Assembly (NCBI GenBank): GCA_023419055.1
Contig: JAEZYO010000267.1
Coordinates: 1 to 6,381, forward strand
DNA length: 6,381 nt
Direction: 5' to 3'
From: Pseudomonadota bacterium
GTDB taxonomy: Bacteria; Myxococcota; Polyangia; Polyangiales; Polyangiaceae
This document shows positions 1-6,089 of this stretch, one piece after another. The translations under genes were made by a program, and so were the position numbers. Each line of letters begins with the position of its first letter. Within the stretch, counting starts at the first letter, position 1. Under the pieces are notes generated by a model that ran no database searches, had not been told where the DNA came from, and was given only the letters and a program-made list of their open reading frames with translations.

Positions 1-936
1 GTCCTCGACCGCACCGGCGTCATCATCGAGATCTTTCACCGGCACGCCAAGAGCCGAGAAGCTCGCCTCGAGGTGGAGATGGCGCGCCTCGCATACTCGG
101 CCCCGCGCCTGCGCGAGGCGCCGGGCGGCAAGGAGCGCCAACACCTGCGCGGCTCCGGCGATTCGGCGCTCGAGCTCGATCGGCGTCGCGTTCGCGATCG
201 CATCGCGGAGCTTCGAACTCAGCTCGCGGAGATTCAGCGCGAGCAGGGGGTTCGTCGCGAGCAGCGACGTGGCGCGCGCAGAGTCGCGCTGGTCGGCTAC
301 ACGAACGCCGGCAAGAGCTCGCTGATGCGCGCCTTGACGGGGAGCTCGGTTTACGTCGAGGACAAGCTCTTCGCCACGCTGGACACGACGGTGCGCGCTC
401 TCTCTCCGGAGACGAAGCCGCGCATTTTGGTGAGCGATACGGTCGGCTTCATCAAACGTCTGCCCCACGATCTGGTGGCGAGCTTCAAGAGCACGCTCGA
501 CGAAGCCGCGGAGGCTTCGCTCATCCTCCACGTGGTGGACGCTGCTGACCCGAACTGGGAGAGTCAGCTCGCCGTGACGCGCGAGGTGCTCGGCGAGATC
601 GGCGCGGCGGACGTGCCGACGCGGCTCGTGATGAACAAGATCGACGCCCTGTCCGAAGCGGCGCTCACGGAGCTTCGCGAGCGAGAGCCAGAGGCGTGGT
701 TCGTCTCCGCCCACCAGCCGGCCGAGGTCGCTCTGCTTCGTGAAGGCGTGGTCGCGTGGTTCGAGGCCAGCTACGCCGAGGCGGAGTTTTTCGTTCCGTA
801 CGACCGCCAGCGCGTGGTCTCGCTCATGCACGAGAACGCCCGGGTGCTCGAAGAAAAATACGGGGAGCAGGGCGTCGATATCCGCTTGCGGAGCGACCCA
901 GAAACGCTCGGCCGGTTGCGCTCCGAGCTCGCCTGA
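1..936 (+). CDS. hflX: HflX-type ribosome-associated GTPase (3' part; 5' end outside window)
   Basis: The frame is open from base 1, so the true start lies upstream; 311 residues are visible. HflX proteins bind the large ribosomal subunit, hydrolyse GTP/ATP and help split stalled or stress-damaged ribosomes. The visible protein begins inside the N-terminal domain with VLDRTGVIIEIFHRHAKSRE, a typical HflX stretch, followed by a charged helical segment (about codons 55-85). The G domain is complete: P-loop GYTNAGKS at codons 99-106, switch I FATLDTT at 124-130, G3 DTVGF at 146-150, G4 NKID at 212-215 and a G5-like SA at 236-237. A short C-terminal domain ends in TGA at 934. The family's glycine-rich GPGETQLE signature is replaced by GSGDSALE (codons 51-58), with a shorter loop before it. 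An internal GTG at 73 is not the start, since the conserved sequence continues upstream of it. The family call is very secure; cellular role is taken from the family. Confidence 0.96.
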   Translation, partial: VLDRTGVIIEIFHRHAKSREARLEVEMARLAYSAPRLREAPGGKERQHLRGSGDSALELDRRRVRDRIAELRTQLAEIQREQGVRREQRRGARRVALVGYTNAGKSSLMRALTGSSVYVEDKLFATLDTTVRALSPETKPRILVSDTVGFIKRLPHDLVASFKSTLDEAAEASLILHVVDAADPNWESQLAVTREVLGEIGAADVPTRLVMNKIDALSEAALTELREREPEAWFVSAHQPAEVALLREGVVAWFEASYAEAEFFVPYDRQRVVSLMHENARVLEEKYGEQGVDIRLRSDPETLGRLRSELA

Positions 937-964
937 GGCGGGCGCTCGAGCCCCTGACTTCAGT

Positions 965-999
965 GGCGGCGGTCGGCGTTTTTTATGAAGCGCCGCCGC
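965..999 (+). other. GC-rich inverted repeat after hflX
   Basis: GGCGGCG at 965-971 is the reverse complement of CGCCGCC at 991-997, with a 19-nt loop that holds a run of six T (979-984). Because the T-run is in the loop and not after the stem, this is not a textbook Rho-independent terminator. It lies about 30 nt after the hflX stop and may still help end transcription. The rest of the hflX-lipoprotein gap (937-1130) shows no gene and no promoter I can defend. Confidence 0.25.
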
Positions 1000-1118
1000 G
1001 CTGAAGAATCGCTCGGTCGCCCTTTGGCGGAGGGGTGCGCACCTCGGCTCACCACATTGAGGCAAGCGCGTCGAAAAGTGGGAAGTCCAAGACGAAACCC
1101 CAGGTACGTTGGAGGGTC

Positions 1119-1124
1119 AGAGGG
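1119..1124 (+). promoter_or_regulatory. Ribosome binding site of the cysteine-rich lipoprotein
   Basis: AGAGGG lies 6 nt before ATG 1131 and 9 nt before the adjacent ATG 1134. A further GGAGGG lies at 1111-1116. Together with the signal peptide that begins there, this fixes translation start at the tandem ATG pair and rejects the in-frame extension reaching back to 1035. Confidence 0.55.
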
Positions 1125-1130
1125 TTGTCA

Positions 1131-2819
1131 ATGATGCGTCACACGTCTTGGTTTGCATTCGCTTTGCCTGCCGTCCTGATGGTCGCCTGTTACTCGGCCA
1201 AGGACAAACACGACAATAACGAGAACACGGGCGGCACCTCTAACGACGGTGGCACGTTCGGCACGGGCGCCGTCGCCGGCAAGAGCAGCGGCGGCTCCGG
1301 CGGCGCTCCGGTGCGTCCGGAAATTCCTGATCCGCCAGACGACTCTTGCGGACGCTTCGCTCCGGAATTCGACGGGACCGACTGCGGGAGCTGTGACTAC
1401 GTCACCTGCGAGTGTCCCTCCTTCGACAAGCAGTTCTACGCGTGTAACCTCGAGCTCGGCTGTCTCAGCGCGGTCGACTGCGAGGCCGCCTGCGACGACG
1501 ACGACGCGTACTCGGCCATCCCGGACTGCTCCGCCGACTACGCGCCGTGTACCGAGGACGGCGACTGCGACTCGGGCTTCTGCGTGATTCAAGACGGAGA
1601 CAGCGAAGGCGAGTGTGCGGACGGCGCCAACGGATCGCGCTGCCGCGAAGACGCGGACTGCGCCGACGAAGGCTTCTGTATCGCCTCGGACAGCGAGGGC
1701 AGGCGCACGTGCAGCACCGGCATCGAGGGTTACTACTGCAACGCGGACGACGACTGCTCGGTCGGGCAATGCGTCTTGCCGCTCACCTCGTTCATCGGCA
1801 ACTGCTATCAAGGCGACCTCGGCGACAACTGCTACTCGAACGACGACTGCAGCGTCGGCGCTTGCGTCGGCGAGACCGAGTACAGCTACGGCCAGTGCTC
1901 CGAGGGCGCGGTCGGCCAGGCCTGTGAGGGCGACAGCGACTGTACGGCGGGCTCCTGCGTCAACGACATGTACATGGATCGCTGTACCGAGGGTCAGCTC
2001 GGCGAGCCCTGTGGCGCCGCCAGCGATTGCGCTTCCGGCTACTGCGCCTACGTGAGCGACTCGGAGGGCTACGGGCAGCGTTGCACCGAAGGTGACGTGG
2101 ACGATCCCTGCGCCGACGACGGCGACTGCCAGAACGGCAACTGCGCGATCGTGAGCGGCTCCTACGGCACGTGCACCGGCGGCGAGAACGGTGACCCGTG
2201 CACGAACGACGGGCAGTGCGTGACGGGGATCTGCAACAACCAGACTTCGAGCAGCGGCACGTGCACCGACGGCGGCAACGGCGACTCGTGCTTCAACGAC
2301 AACGACTGCACGTCGTCGAAGTGCGCCTACGGCAGCTCGAGCGGGTACGGTACCTGCACCGACGGCGAGGAGGCGAGCCCCTGCGCTTCGGACGGCGACT
2401 GCGTGAGCGGTAAGTGCGCGCAGGAGGGGCAGACCTACGTCGGAGCCTGCACCGACGGCGAGGACGGTAGCAGCTGCTACCAGGACAACGACTGCGGCGC
2501 GGGCCTGATGTGCGCGCAGCAGTACACGAACTCGGCCGGTCTCTGCACGGACGGCGAGATCGGTGACACCTGCTACGAGGACGGCGACTGCGCGAGCGAC
2601 ATTTGCTACGGCTCCTTCAACGGGGTCTGCAGCGAAGGCGCGGCCGGCGACGAGTGCCAGGACGACGCGGACTGCGTCTCGAACACCTGCCCGACGTTCC
2701 TCAACTACCCGTACCTCTGCTCGGGACGACAGGTGGGCGATCCTTGCGACACGAACGCCGACTGCGACTCGAACAACTGCGACACGAGCTCGACCTACCT
2801 CTGCCTCGCAGCACCCTGA
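1131..2819 (+). CDS. Secreted lipoprotein with 14 tandem four-cysteine repeats
   Basis: The product is 562 residues. It starts with a signal peptide, MMRHTSWFAFALPAVLMVAC, and residue C20 is the likely lipidated cysteine; the lipobox is slightly unusual, with Met at -3. A Gly/Ser/Thr/Asn-rich linker (about 21-68) follows, then a first cysteine cluster (about 72-135) with ten Cys. From residue 140 to the C-terminus there are 14 repeats of the form C-x5-C-x4(5)-C-x(7-12)-C-x8, rich in Asp and Gly, with TDG or SEG after the fourth Cys. That gives 66 Cys plus the lipidated one, an even number compatible with full disulfide pairing outside the cytoplasm. The protein is strongly acidic. Such Cys-rich, Gly-linker lipoproteins are common in myxobacteria; their function is generally unknown. 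Adhesion, envelope structure or metal binding are guesses. No catalytic motif is visible. The gene stands alone, 194 nt after hflX and followed by strong hairpins. Confidence 0.9.
   Translation: MMRHTSWFAFALPAVLMVACYSAKDKHDNNENTGGTSNDGGTFGTGAVAGKSSGGSGGAPVRPEIPDPPDDSCGRFAPEFDGTDCGSCDYVTCECPSFDKQFYACNLELGCLSAVDCEAACDDDDAYSAIPDCSADYAPCTEDGDCDSGFCVIQDGDSEGECADGANGSRCREDADCADEGFCIASDSEGRRTCSTGIEGYYCNADDDCSVGQCVLPLTSFIGNCYQGDLGDNCYSNDDCSVGACVGETEYSYGQCSEGAVGQACEGDSDCTAGSCVNDMYMDRCTEGQLGEPCGAASDCASGYCAYVSDSEGYGQRCTEGDVDDPCADDGDCQNGNCAIVSGSYGTCTGGENGDPCTNDGQCVTGICNNQTSSSGTCTDGGNGDSCFNDNDCTSSKCAYGSSSGYGTCTDGEEASPCASDGDCVSGKCAQEGQTYVGACTDGEDGSSCYQDNDCGAGLMCAQQYTNSAGLCTDGEIGDTCYEDGDCASDICYGSFNGVCSEGAAGDECQDDADCVSNTCPTFLNYPYLCSGRQVGDPCDTNADCDSNNCDTSSTYLCLAAP
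1548..2816 (+). repeat. 14 in-frame cysteine repeats (about 30 codons each)
   Basis: Repeat starts, by residue of the 562-aa lipoprotein, are 140, 171, 203, 234, 265, 294, 327, 357, 387, 418, 449, 481, 509 and 539; lengths are 28-33 residues, the last being 24. Each unit opens with CxxxxDC (Asp before the second Cys in 13 of 14; Gln in repeat 8). The gap between the fourth Cys and the next repeat is exactly 8 residues at all 13 junctions, whereas the loop between Cys 3 and 4 varies from 7 to 12. At DNA level the units have diverged, but a 19-nt identity (2353-2371 and 2446-2464) spaced 93 nt apart shows repeats 9 and 10 are related by duplication. Confidence 0.93.
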
Positions 2820-2843
2820 GTCTGAACACGACCTGACCGGCGA

Positions 2844-2872
2844 GCGCGGCGCTGGGTGTCCAGGCGCCGCGC
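2844..2872 (+). terminator. Strong hairpin just after the lipoprotein gene
   Basis: GCGCGGCGC (2844-2852) pairs perfectly with GCGCCGCGC (2864-2872). The stem continues inward as TGG/CCA (2853-2855 with 2860-2862) after one bulged G, closing a GTGT tetraloop. It begins 24 nt after the stop codon. There is no T-run after it, so it could be a terminator of the kind lacking a U-tract, or an mRNA 3'-end stabiliser. Its 3' half can instead pair downstream (2860-2868 with 2881-2889). Confidence 0.5.
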
Positions 2873-2890
2873 ATCACGCCGGCGCCTGGG

Positions 2891-2970
2891 GCGATGCCGG
2901 GCGCGAGAAGGACGAGAGCGGTGCCGGCGCCGCGCAGCGTCCTGGCTCTCGCGCCTCCGCATCGCCTTTT
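2891..2970 (+). terminator. 75-nt imperfect long hairpin followed by TTTT
   Basis: The arms pair in blocks: GCGATGC 2891-2897 with 2959-2965, GGCGCGAGA 2900-2908 with 2947-2955, and AGGACG 2909-2914 with 2938-2943. They are separated by a small internal loop and a GGC bulge (2944-2946). An inner 5-bp stem (2918-2922 with 2929-2933, one G-T pair) caps it. The outer stem can gain G2890-C2966. TTTT occupies 2967-2970, directly after the stem base, as expected for an intrinsic terminator. The stem is longer than usual for one, so a structured RNA or a degenerate palindromic element is possible. It lies between the lipoprotein and the dehydrogenase, both on the + strand. Confidence 0.5.
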
Positions 2971-2979
2971 GCGTCGCTT

Positions 2980-3001
2980 GCGCTCGCGCTGACCCGAGCG
3001 C
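2980..3001 (+). other. Small hairpin upstream of the dehydrogenase
   Basis: GCGCTCG (2980-2986) is an exact inverted repeat of CGAGCGC (2995-3001) with an 8-nt loop, ending 24 nt before the dehydrogenase ATG. Its position would fit an operator-like palindrome or a leader hairpin, but in DNA this GC-rich a 7-bp stem can arise by chance. Confidence 0.25.
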
Positions 3002-3025
3002 CCGTGGTAGTTCTCCGCCCTCGAC

Positions 3026-3919
3026 ATGACGCGCGTCGGAATGATCGGCCTCGGCATCATGGGTCGCGGGATGGCCGCGAACCTGCTGGCGAAGGGCTTT
3101 CCGCTCTGCGTGTTCAACCGCACCGCGAGCAAGGCCGAGCCTTTCGTGGCGCGCGGGGCCGAGCGCGGAAGCTCACCGGCCGAGGTCGCGGAGCGCTCCG
3201 ACGTCGTTCTTTCTTGCGTGAGCGACACGCCGGACGTCGAGGCCGTGCTCTTCGGCGAGGGCGGCGTATCGGAGCGCGTCGCCCGAGGTAAGCTCGTCGT
3301 CGACCTCAGCACCATCAGCCCGAAGAAGACTCGTGAGTTCGCCGATCGTTTCTCGTCGCTCGGGGTGGACTTCCTGGACGCACCGGTGAGCGGTGGAAGC
3401 GAAGGCGCCGAGCGCGGCACCTTGAGCATCATGGTGGGCGGGAGCGCCGAGGCTCTCGCGCGCGCACGCCCGGTACTCGAAGCCATCGGGAAGACGATCG
3501 TTCACGTCGGCCCGAGCGGCTCGGGTCAGCTCGTCAAGCTGGTGAATCAAATCCTCGTGGCCGGCAGCATGCTGAGCATGGCCGAGGCCATGTTGTTCGC
3601 GCAGGCGAGCGGCCTCGATCTCATGAAGACGCTCGAGGTCGTGACTGCCGGGGCCGCCAACAGCTGGACCCTTCAGAACCGGGGCCCGATGTTGGCCCGG
3701 CGCGATTTCCGGCCCGGCTTTACGGTCGATCTCCAGCAAAAGGACTTGAGGCTGGTGCTCGAGGCCGGGGACGAGCTCGGGGTACCGCTCCAAGGCACGT
3801 CCACGGCGTTTCACTACTACCGCGCCGTCCAGCAGCACGGCTCGGGCGGGGACGGCAACCATGCCCTCGTGAAGGCGCTCGAGTTGCTCTCGGGCATCAC
3901 CTTGGGCCGCGAACAGTAA
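3026..3919 (+). CDS. NADP-type beta-hydroxyacid dehydrogenase (3-hydroxyisobutyrate dehydrogenase / glyoxylate-succinic semialdehyde reductase family)
   Basis: The product is 297 residues, the normal family length. Members oxidise beta-hydroxyacids or, in reverse, reduce short semialdehydes (tartronate, succinic or methylmalonate semialdehyde, glyoxylate) with NAD(P)H in the cytoplasm. The Rossmann fingerprint GLGIMG is at residues 8-13. After strand beta-2 comes FNRT (30-33); an Arg there rather than Asp is typical of NADPH-preferring members. The substrate-binding segment DAPVSGG is at 118-124, the catalytic Lys is K171 in GQLVKLVNQ (N174 also conserved), and K239 lies in the QQKDLRL motif of the C-terminal helical domain. 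All key residues are present, so it should be active. The exact substrate cannot be fixed from sequence; overall motifs look closest to the glyoxylate/succinic semialdehyde reductase branch. No clear Shine-Dalgarno precedes ATG 3026, but the Rossmann fold starts immediately after it. It is followed 11 nt later by the yqeY-like gene. Confidence 0.92.
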   Translation: MTRVGMIGLGIMGRGMAANLLAKGFPLCVFNRTASKAEPFVARGAERGSSPAEVAERSDVVLSCVSDTPDVEAVLFGEGGVSERVARGKLVVDLSTISPKKTREFADRFSSLGVDFLDAPVSGGSEGAERGTLSIMVGGSAEALARARPVLEAIGKTIVHVGPSGSGQLVKLVNQILVAGSMLSMAEAMLFAQASGLDLMKTLEVVTAGAANSWTLQNRGPMLARRDFRPGFTVDLQQKDLRLVLEAGDELGVPLQGTSTAFHYYRAVQQHGSGGDGNHALVKALELLSGITLGREQ

Positions 3920-3923
3920 GGAA
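3918..3923 (+). promoter_or_regulatory. Ribosome binding site of the YqeY-family gene
   Basis: AAGGAA overlaps the TAA stop of the dehydrogenase and sits 7 nt before ATG 3931. This arrangement supports co-transcription and possible translational coupling of the two genes. Confidence 0.6.
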
Positions 3924-3930
3924 AGTTCTC

Positions 3931-4365
3931 ATGTTGCTCGATGCCATCAAGGCCAAGATGTTCAGCGCGATGAAGGCCGGTAACACGGTAGAAAAGGAGA
4001 TCCTGCGGGTCGCTGTCGGCGAGATCACGACCGAGCAGGCGCGGCCGGGTCGCAAGGGGAGCGACGACGAGGTCGAAGCCATCTTGCGTAAGCTCATCAA
4101 GTCGAATGAAGAATCTCTGGCGGCGGGGCTTGCTCCGGATCGCGAAGCCGTGCTGCGCCAGGAGATCGGGATCCTGTCCGGCTTCTTGCCGAAGAACCTG
4201 AGCGTCGACGAGATCGTCTCCGCGCTCTCACCGGTAGCAGACGCCATCCGCGCGGCGGGAAACGATGGGCAAGCGACCGGCGTCGCGATGAAGCACCTGA
4301 AGTCCACGGGCGCAGTCGTTTCCGGCAAGGACGTCTCCGAAGCCGTGAGGCGCGTGCGAAGCTGA
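3931..4365 (+). CDS. yqeY: GatB/YqeY domain protein
   Basis: The product is 144 residues, close to the family's usual length of about 150. YqeY proteins resemble the C-terminal, tRNA-recognising helical domain of GatB, a subunit of the Glu-tRNA(Gln)/Asp-tRNA(Asn) amidotransferase. Their own role is unclear, though a tRNA-linked function is often proposed. Recognition rests on the N-terminal helix with AMKAGNTVEKEILRVAVGEI (about 13-32), the conserved EIGILSGFLPKNLSVDEI stretch (about 78-95), and the C-terminal GQATGVAMKHLKS...VSGKDVSEAVRR (about 113-141). It follows the dehydrogenase after 11 nt and probably shares its transcript. In many bacteria yqeY sits beside rpsU and dnaG; neither is seen here. 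Confident on family, not on function. Confidence 0.9.
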   Translation: MLLDAIKAKMFSAMKAGNTVEKEILRVAVGEITTEQARPGRKGSDDEVEAILRKLIKSNEESLAAGLAPDREAVLRQEIGILSGFLPKNLSVDEIVSALSPVADAIRAAGNDGQATGVAMKHLKSTGAVVSGKDVSEAVRRVRS

Positions 4366-4525
4366 GCTCGGCGATCGGATCGTTGTAGGTCACTCTCCGC
4401 GCTTGTAAGAGAGCGGACTTTCGCGCGCGAGCTGCGGCAAAGTTCTCCGCGTCGAGCTACGCTGTGGGGTCGGTTTCCCCGCTCCGGGCGGTCCGCCCCC
4501 GGTGCTCGAAAGGATGCGGTGACGG

Positions 4526-5185
4526 ATGAGTGGTCGTGTGCGCTCGTTTGCCGGGCTCTCGTGGGTTTTCGCGTTGTCACTTTCGGGGTGCGCCCCGAGC
4601 GCGGCCGCGCCCGCGGCTGCGGCGAACGACGCTGAGAGCGCGTCTGGTCGCGGCGAGAGTGCGAGCAGCGAGCGCTGCATGATCCGCCTGAACACCGATC
4701 GCGACGTCACGGAGGTGCTGAGCGAGACGGATGGCTACGGGCTCTTGCTGCCCGGCACTCAGTGGGCACTCCGGTGTGAAGACGACGCGCCGCTGATCGG
4801 CAGCGCCGGGCTCTTGCGCCTGAGCGTCCGACAGGGCGAGCCGAGCGACCAGACCCTAGAAGGCAGGCTCAGGGCCATTCACCAGCGCTTCTCGAGCTCG
4901 CTCTCGGAGATGGGCCTGGCCGCGACGTCGCCCGAGTTTGCGAAGGTGGGCACGGAGGACAAGGACCTCGAAAAGCTGGTGATGACCTACGAAGTGCACG
5001 GCGGCGAGATCGACGAATCGCGGACGAAGAGCGTGCACGCCTGGTCGGCTATCCGCACCTTCGACGGGCGGGTGCTCGAGTACCACGTGAGCTGGACTGG
5101 TTCCGAGGGGGCGTGGCGTGACGGCATGCTGGTCGCGCTGCGCAAGATGCTACTTCCCTTCTTGCCCCTTTCGAACGGAGCCTGA
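4526..5185 (+). CDS. Putative lipoprotein of unknown function
   Basis: The product is 219 residues. A signal peptide with a classical lipobox (LSGC, C22) predicts an exported, lipid-anchored protein. Residues 23-50 are an Ala/Ser/Gly-rich low-complexity linker, and the remaining 170 residues look like one mixed alpha/beta domain. It has two cysteines, C51 and C84, that could form a disulfide. The C-terminal half alternates strand-like and helical stretches (LVMTYEVHGG, HAWSAIRTFDGRVLEYHVSW, then a basic helix), loosely like PsbP/DUF1795-type lipoprotein domains; this resemblance is by eye and weak. A GAAAGGA (4508-4514) lies 11 nt before ATG 4526; the ATG at 4514 is in frame but hits TGA after two codons, so it is not the start. 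The gene is 160 nt after yqeY and 121 nt before the metallopeptidase gene. I do not recognise a named family. Confidence 0.8.
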   Translation: MSGRVRSFAGLSWVFALSLSGCAPSAAAPAAAANDAESASGRGESASSERCMIRLNTDRDVTEVLSETDGYGLLLPGTQWALRCEDDAPLIGSAGLLRLSVRQGEPSDQTLEGRLRAIHQRFSSSLSEMGLAATSPEFAKVGTEDKDLEKLVMTYEVHGGEIDESRTKSVHAWSAIRTFDGRVLEYHVSWTGSEGAWRDGMLVALRKMLLPFLPLSNGA

Positions 5186-5306
5186 GCGCCGCGCTCGGGA
5201 AAACACGCCGCGCTTAGGCTGCGTTTCGGGCTGCTTCGGCTGCCCCGGCAGGTCGGGCGATCCCGCAGTAGCCACCCGGCTGCTCTTCTGTCAGGGTTCG
5301 TCCACG

Positions 5307-6035
5307 ATGGCTGAAAGTGAAACGGACGACGCGGAAGTCGAGCGGCTGGTCGAGCTCCTCGAAGAGATCGGTGAGAAACTCGACGCCGACCCGGAGGCCG
5401 CGATCGCGATGGCGGAGAAGGCGGACCCCGAGCTCACCGCTCACCCGGAGGTGCGCCTCGTGCGAGCGATCGCCATCGGCGTCGCGCGCGGTGACGAAGA
5501 AGCGCTGCCCGAGCTCGAGAAAATCGTCAAGGAGTACCCGGACTTCTCCGACGCGCACGCGGAGATCGCCGCAGCCTACGAGTCCAAGGGAGATCGAGCG
5601 CACATGATCGAGCACTTGCTCGAGGTGCGGCGCCTGGACTCCGAGCAGGACAAGCTCCTCGGCTTCGATCCATCCGAGTACGAGTCTTTGATCGTCGACA
5701 CGGCCAAGCGCACTATCGGGGAGCTGCCCGCCCAGTTTCGTAAGCTCATCGAGAACGTGCCCATCCTGCTCGAGGATCGGCCGAGCATCGATCTGGTCCG
5801 CGAAGGCTTCGACCCTCGCGCCCTCGGCCTCTTCGACGGCAACAACCACGAGCACCACAGCGACGCCAAGGTCGTCGACGCGCCGACCCGGATCGTCCTT
5901 TACACGGCCAACCTCACCGCCTCGTGCGAGGACACCGACGAGCTCGCCGAGCAGGTCGAGATCACGGTGCTCCACGAGATCGGCCACTACTTCGGCCTCG
6001 AAGAACACGACATGGAGCGGCTCGGGCTCGACTAG
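5307..6035 (+). CDS. TPR-like protein with C-terminal zincin metallopeptidase domain (Zincin_1/DUF1025 family)
   Basis: The product is 242 residues in two parts. The N-terminal part (about 1-115) is acidic and helical with TPR-like pairs, clearest at about 47-80 and 81-111 (for example FSDAHAEIAAAYESKGD). The C-terminal part (about 118-242) matches the small bacterial zincin-like family: FRKLIENVPILLEDRPS (144-160), a LGLFDG stretch (173-178), RIVLY (195-199), then HEIGHYFG at 223-230. H223 and H227 with E224 form the HExxH zinc and catalytic motif, and D235 in LEEHD is a plausible third ligand. No signal peptide or membrane segment is visible, so it is probably cytoplasmic. Substrates of this family are not well established. 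ATG 5307 with AGGG at 5293-5296 was chosen. A longer in-frame start at 5118 would overlap the previous gene and add a Cys/Arg-rich tail that looks non-coding. Confidence 0.87.
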   Translation: MAESETDDAEVERLVELLEEIGEKLDADPEAAIAMAEKADPELTAHPEVRLVRAIAIGVARGDEEALPELEKIVKEYPDFSDAHAEIAAAYESKGDRAHMIEHLLEVRRLDSEQDKLLGFDPSEYESLIVDTAKRTIGELPAQFRKLIENVPILLEDRPSIDLVREGFDPRALGLFDGNNHEHHSDAKVVDAPTRIVLYTANLTASCEDTDELAEQVEITVLHEIGHYFGLEEHDMERLGLD

Positions 6036-6089
6036 CCGCGGCCCTCGGCCACGAGCTCCGGCCGTCGGGGGGCGCTCCCTGCCACGAGA

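Noticed and set aside
1035..1130. N-terminal extension of the cysteine-repeat protein
   Set aside because: It would bury the signal peptide 32 residues inside the protein. ATG 1131 has a Shine-Dalgarno and starts the signal peptide directly.
1128..1811. 227-codon open frame on the - strand within the cysteine-repeat gene
   Set aside because: It lies antisense to a clear signal-peptide-plus-repeat protein. Its Val/Ala/Arg-rich composition is what GC-rich antisense frames give, and it has no domain.
2701..3486. 261-codon open frame on the - strand across the 3' end of the lipoprotein, the hairpin region and the dehydrogenase
   Set aside because: It overlaps two well-supported genes and has a Ser/Arg-rich, low-complexity translation with no recognisable motif.
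4393..4417. Overlapping short inverted repeats (CTCTC/GAGAG and TCCGC/GCGGA) after yqeY
   Set aside because: Each stem is only 5 bp and only TTT follows nearby; too weak to call a terminator.
4486..4498. GGGCG/CGCCC palindrome upstream of the lipoprotein at 4526
   Set aside because: Five base pairs with a 3-nt loop is expected by chance in such GC-rich DNA, and nothing else supports a regulatory role.
3897..4580. 227-codon open frame on the - strand over yqeY
   Set aside because: It is fully antisense to a conserved gene and has no family features.
5188..5214. Direct repeat GCCGCGCT (5188-5195 and 5207-5214) after the 4526 lipoprotein gene
   Set aside because: Two 8-nt copies of a GC-only-type word are likely by chance. 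They are over 90 nt from the next start, with no symmetry suggesting an operator.
5118..5306. N-terminal extension of the metallopeptidase overlapping the preceding lipoprotein gene
   Set aside because: The translated extension is Cys/Arg-rich and unlike the acidic protein that follows. ATG 5307 has an AGGG at suitable distance.
5291..5306. GGTTCG resembling a tRNA T-loop
   Set aside because: No acceptor, D or anticodon arms can be built around it; it is the leader just before the metallopeptidase ATG.
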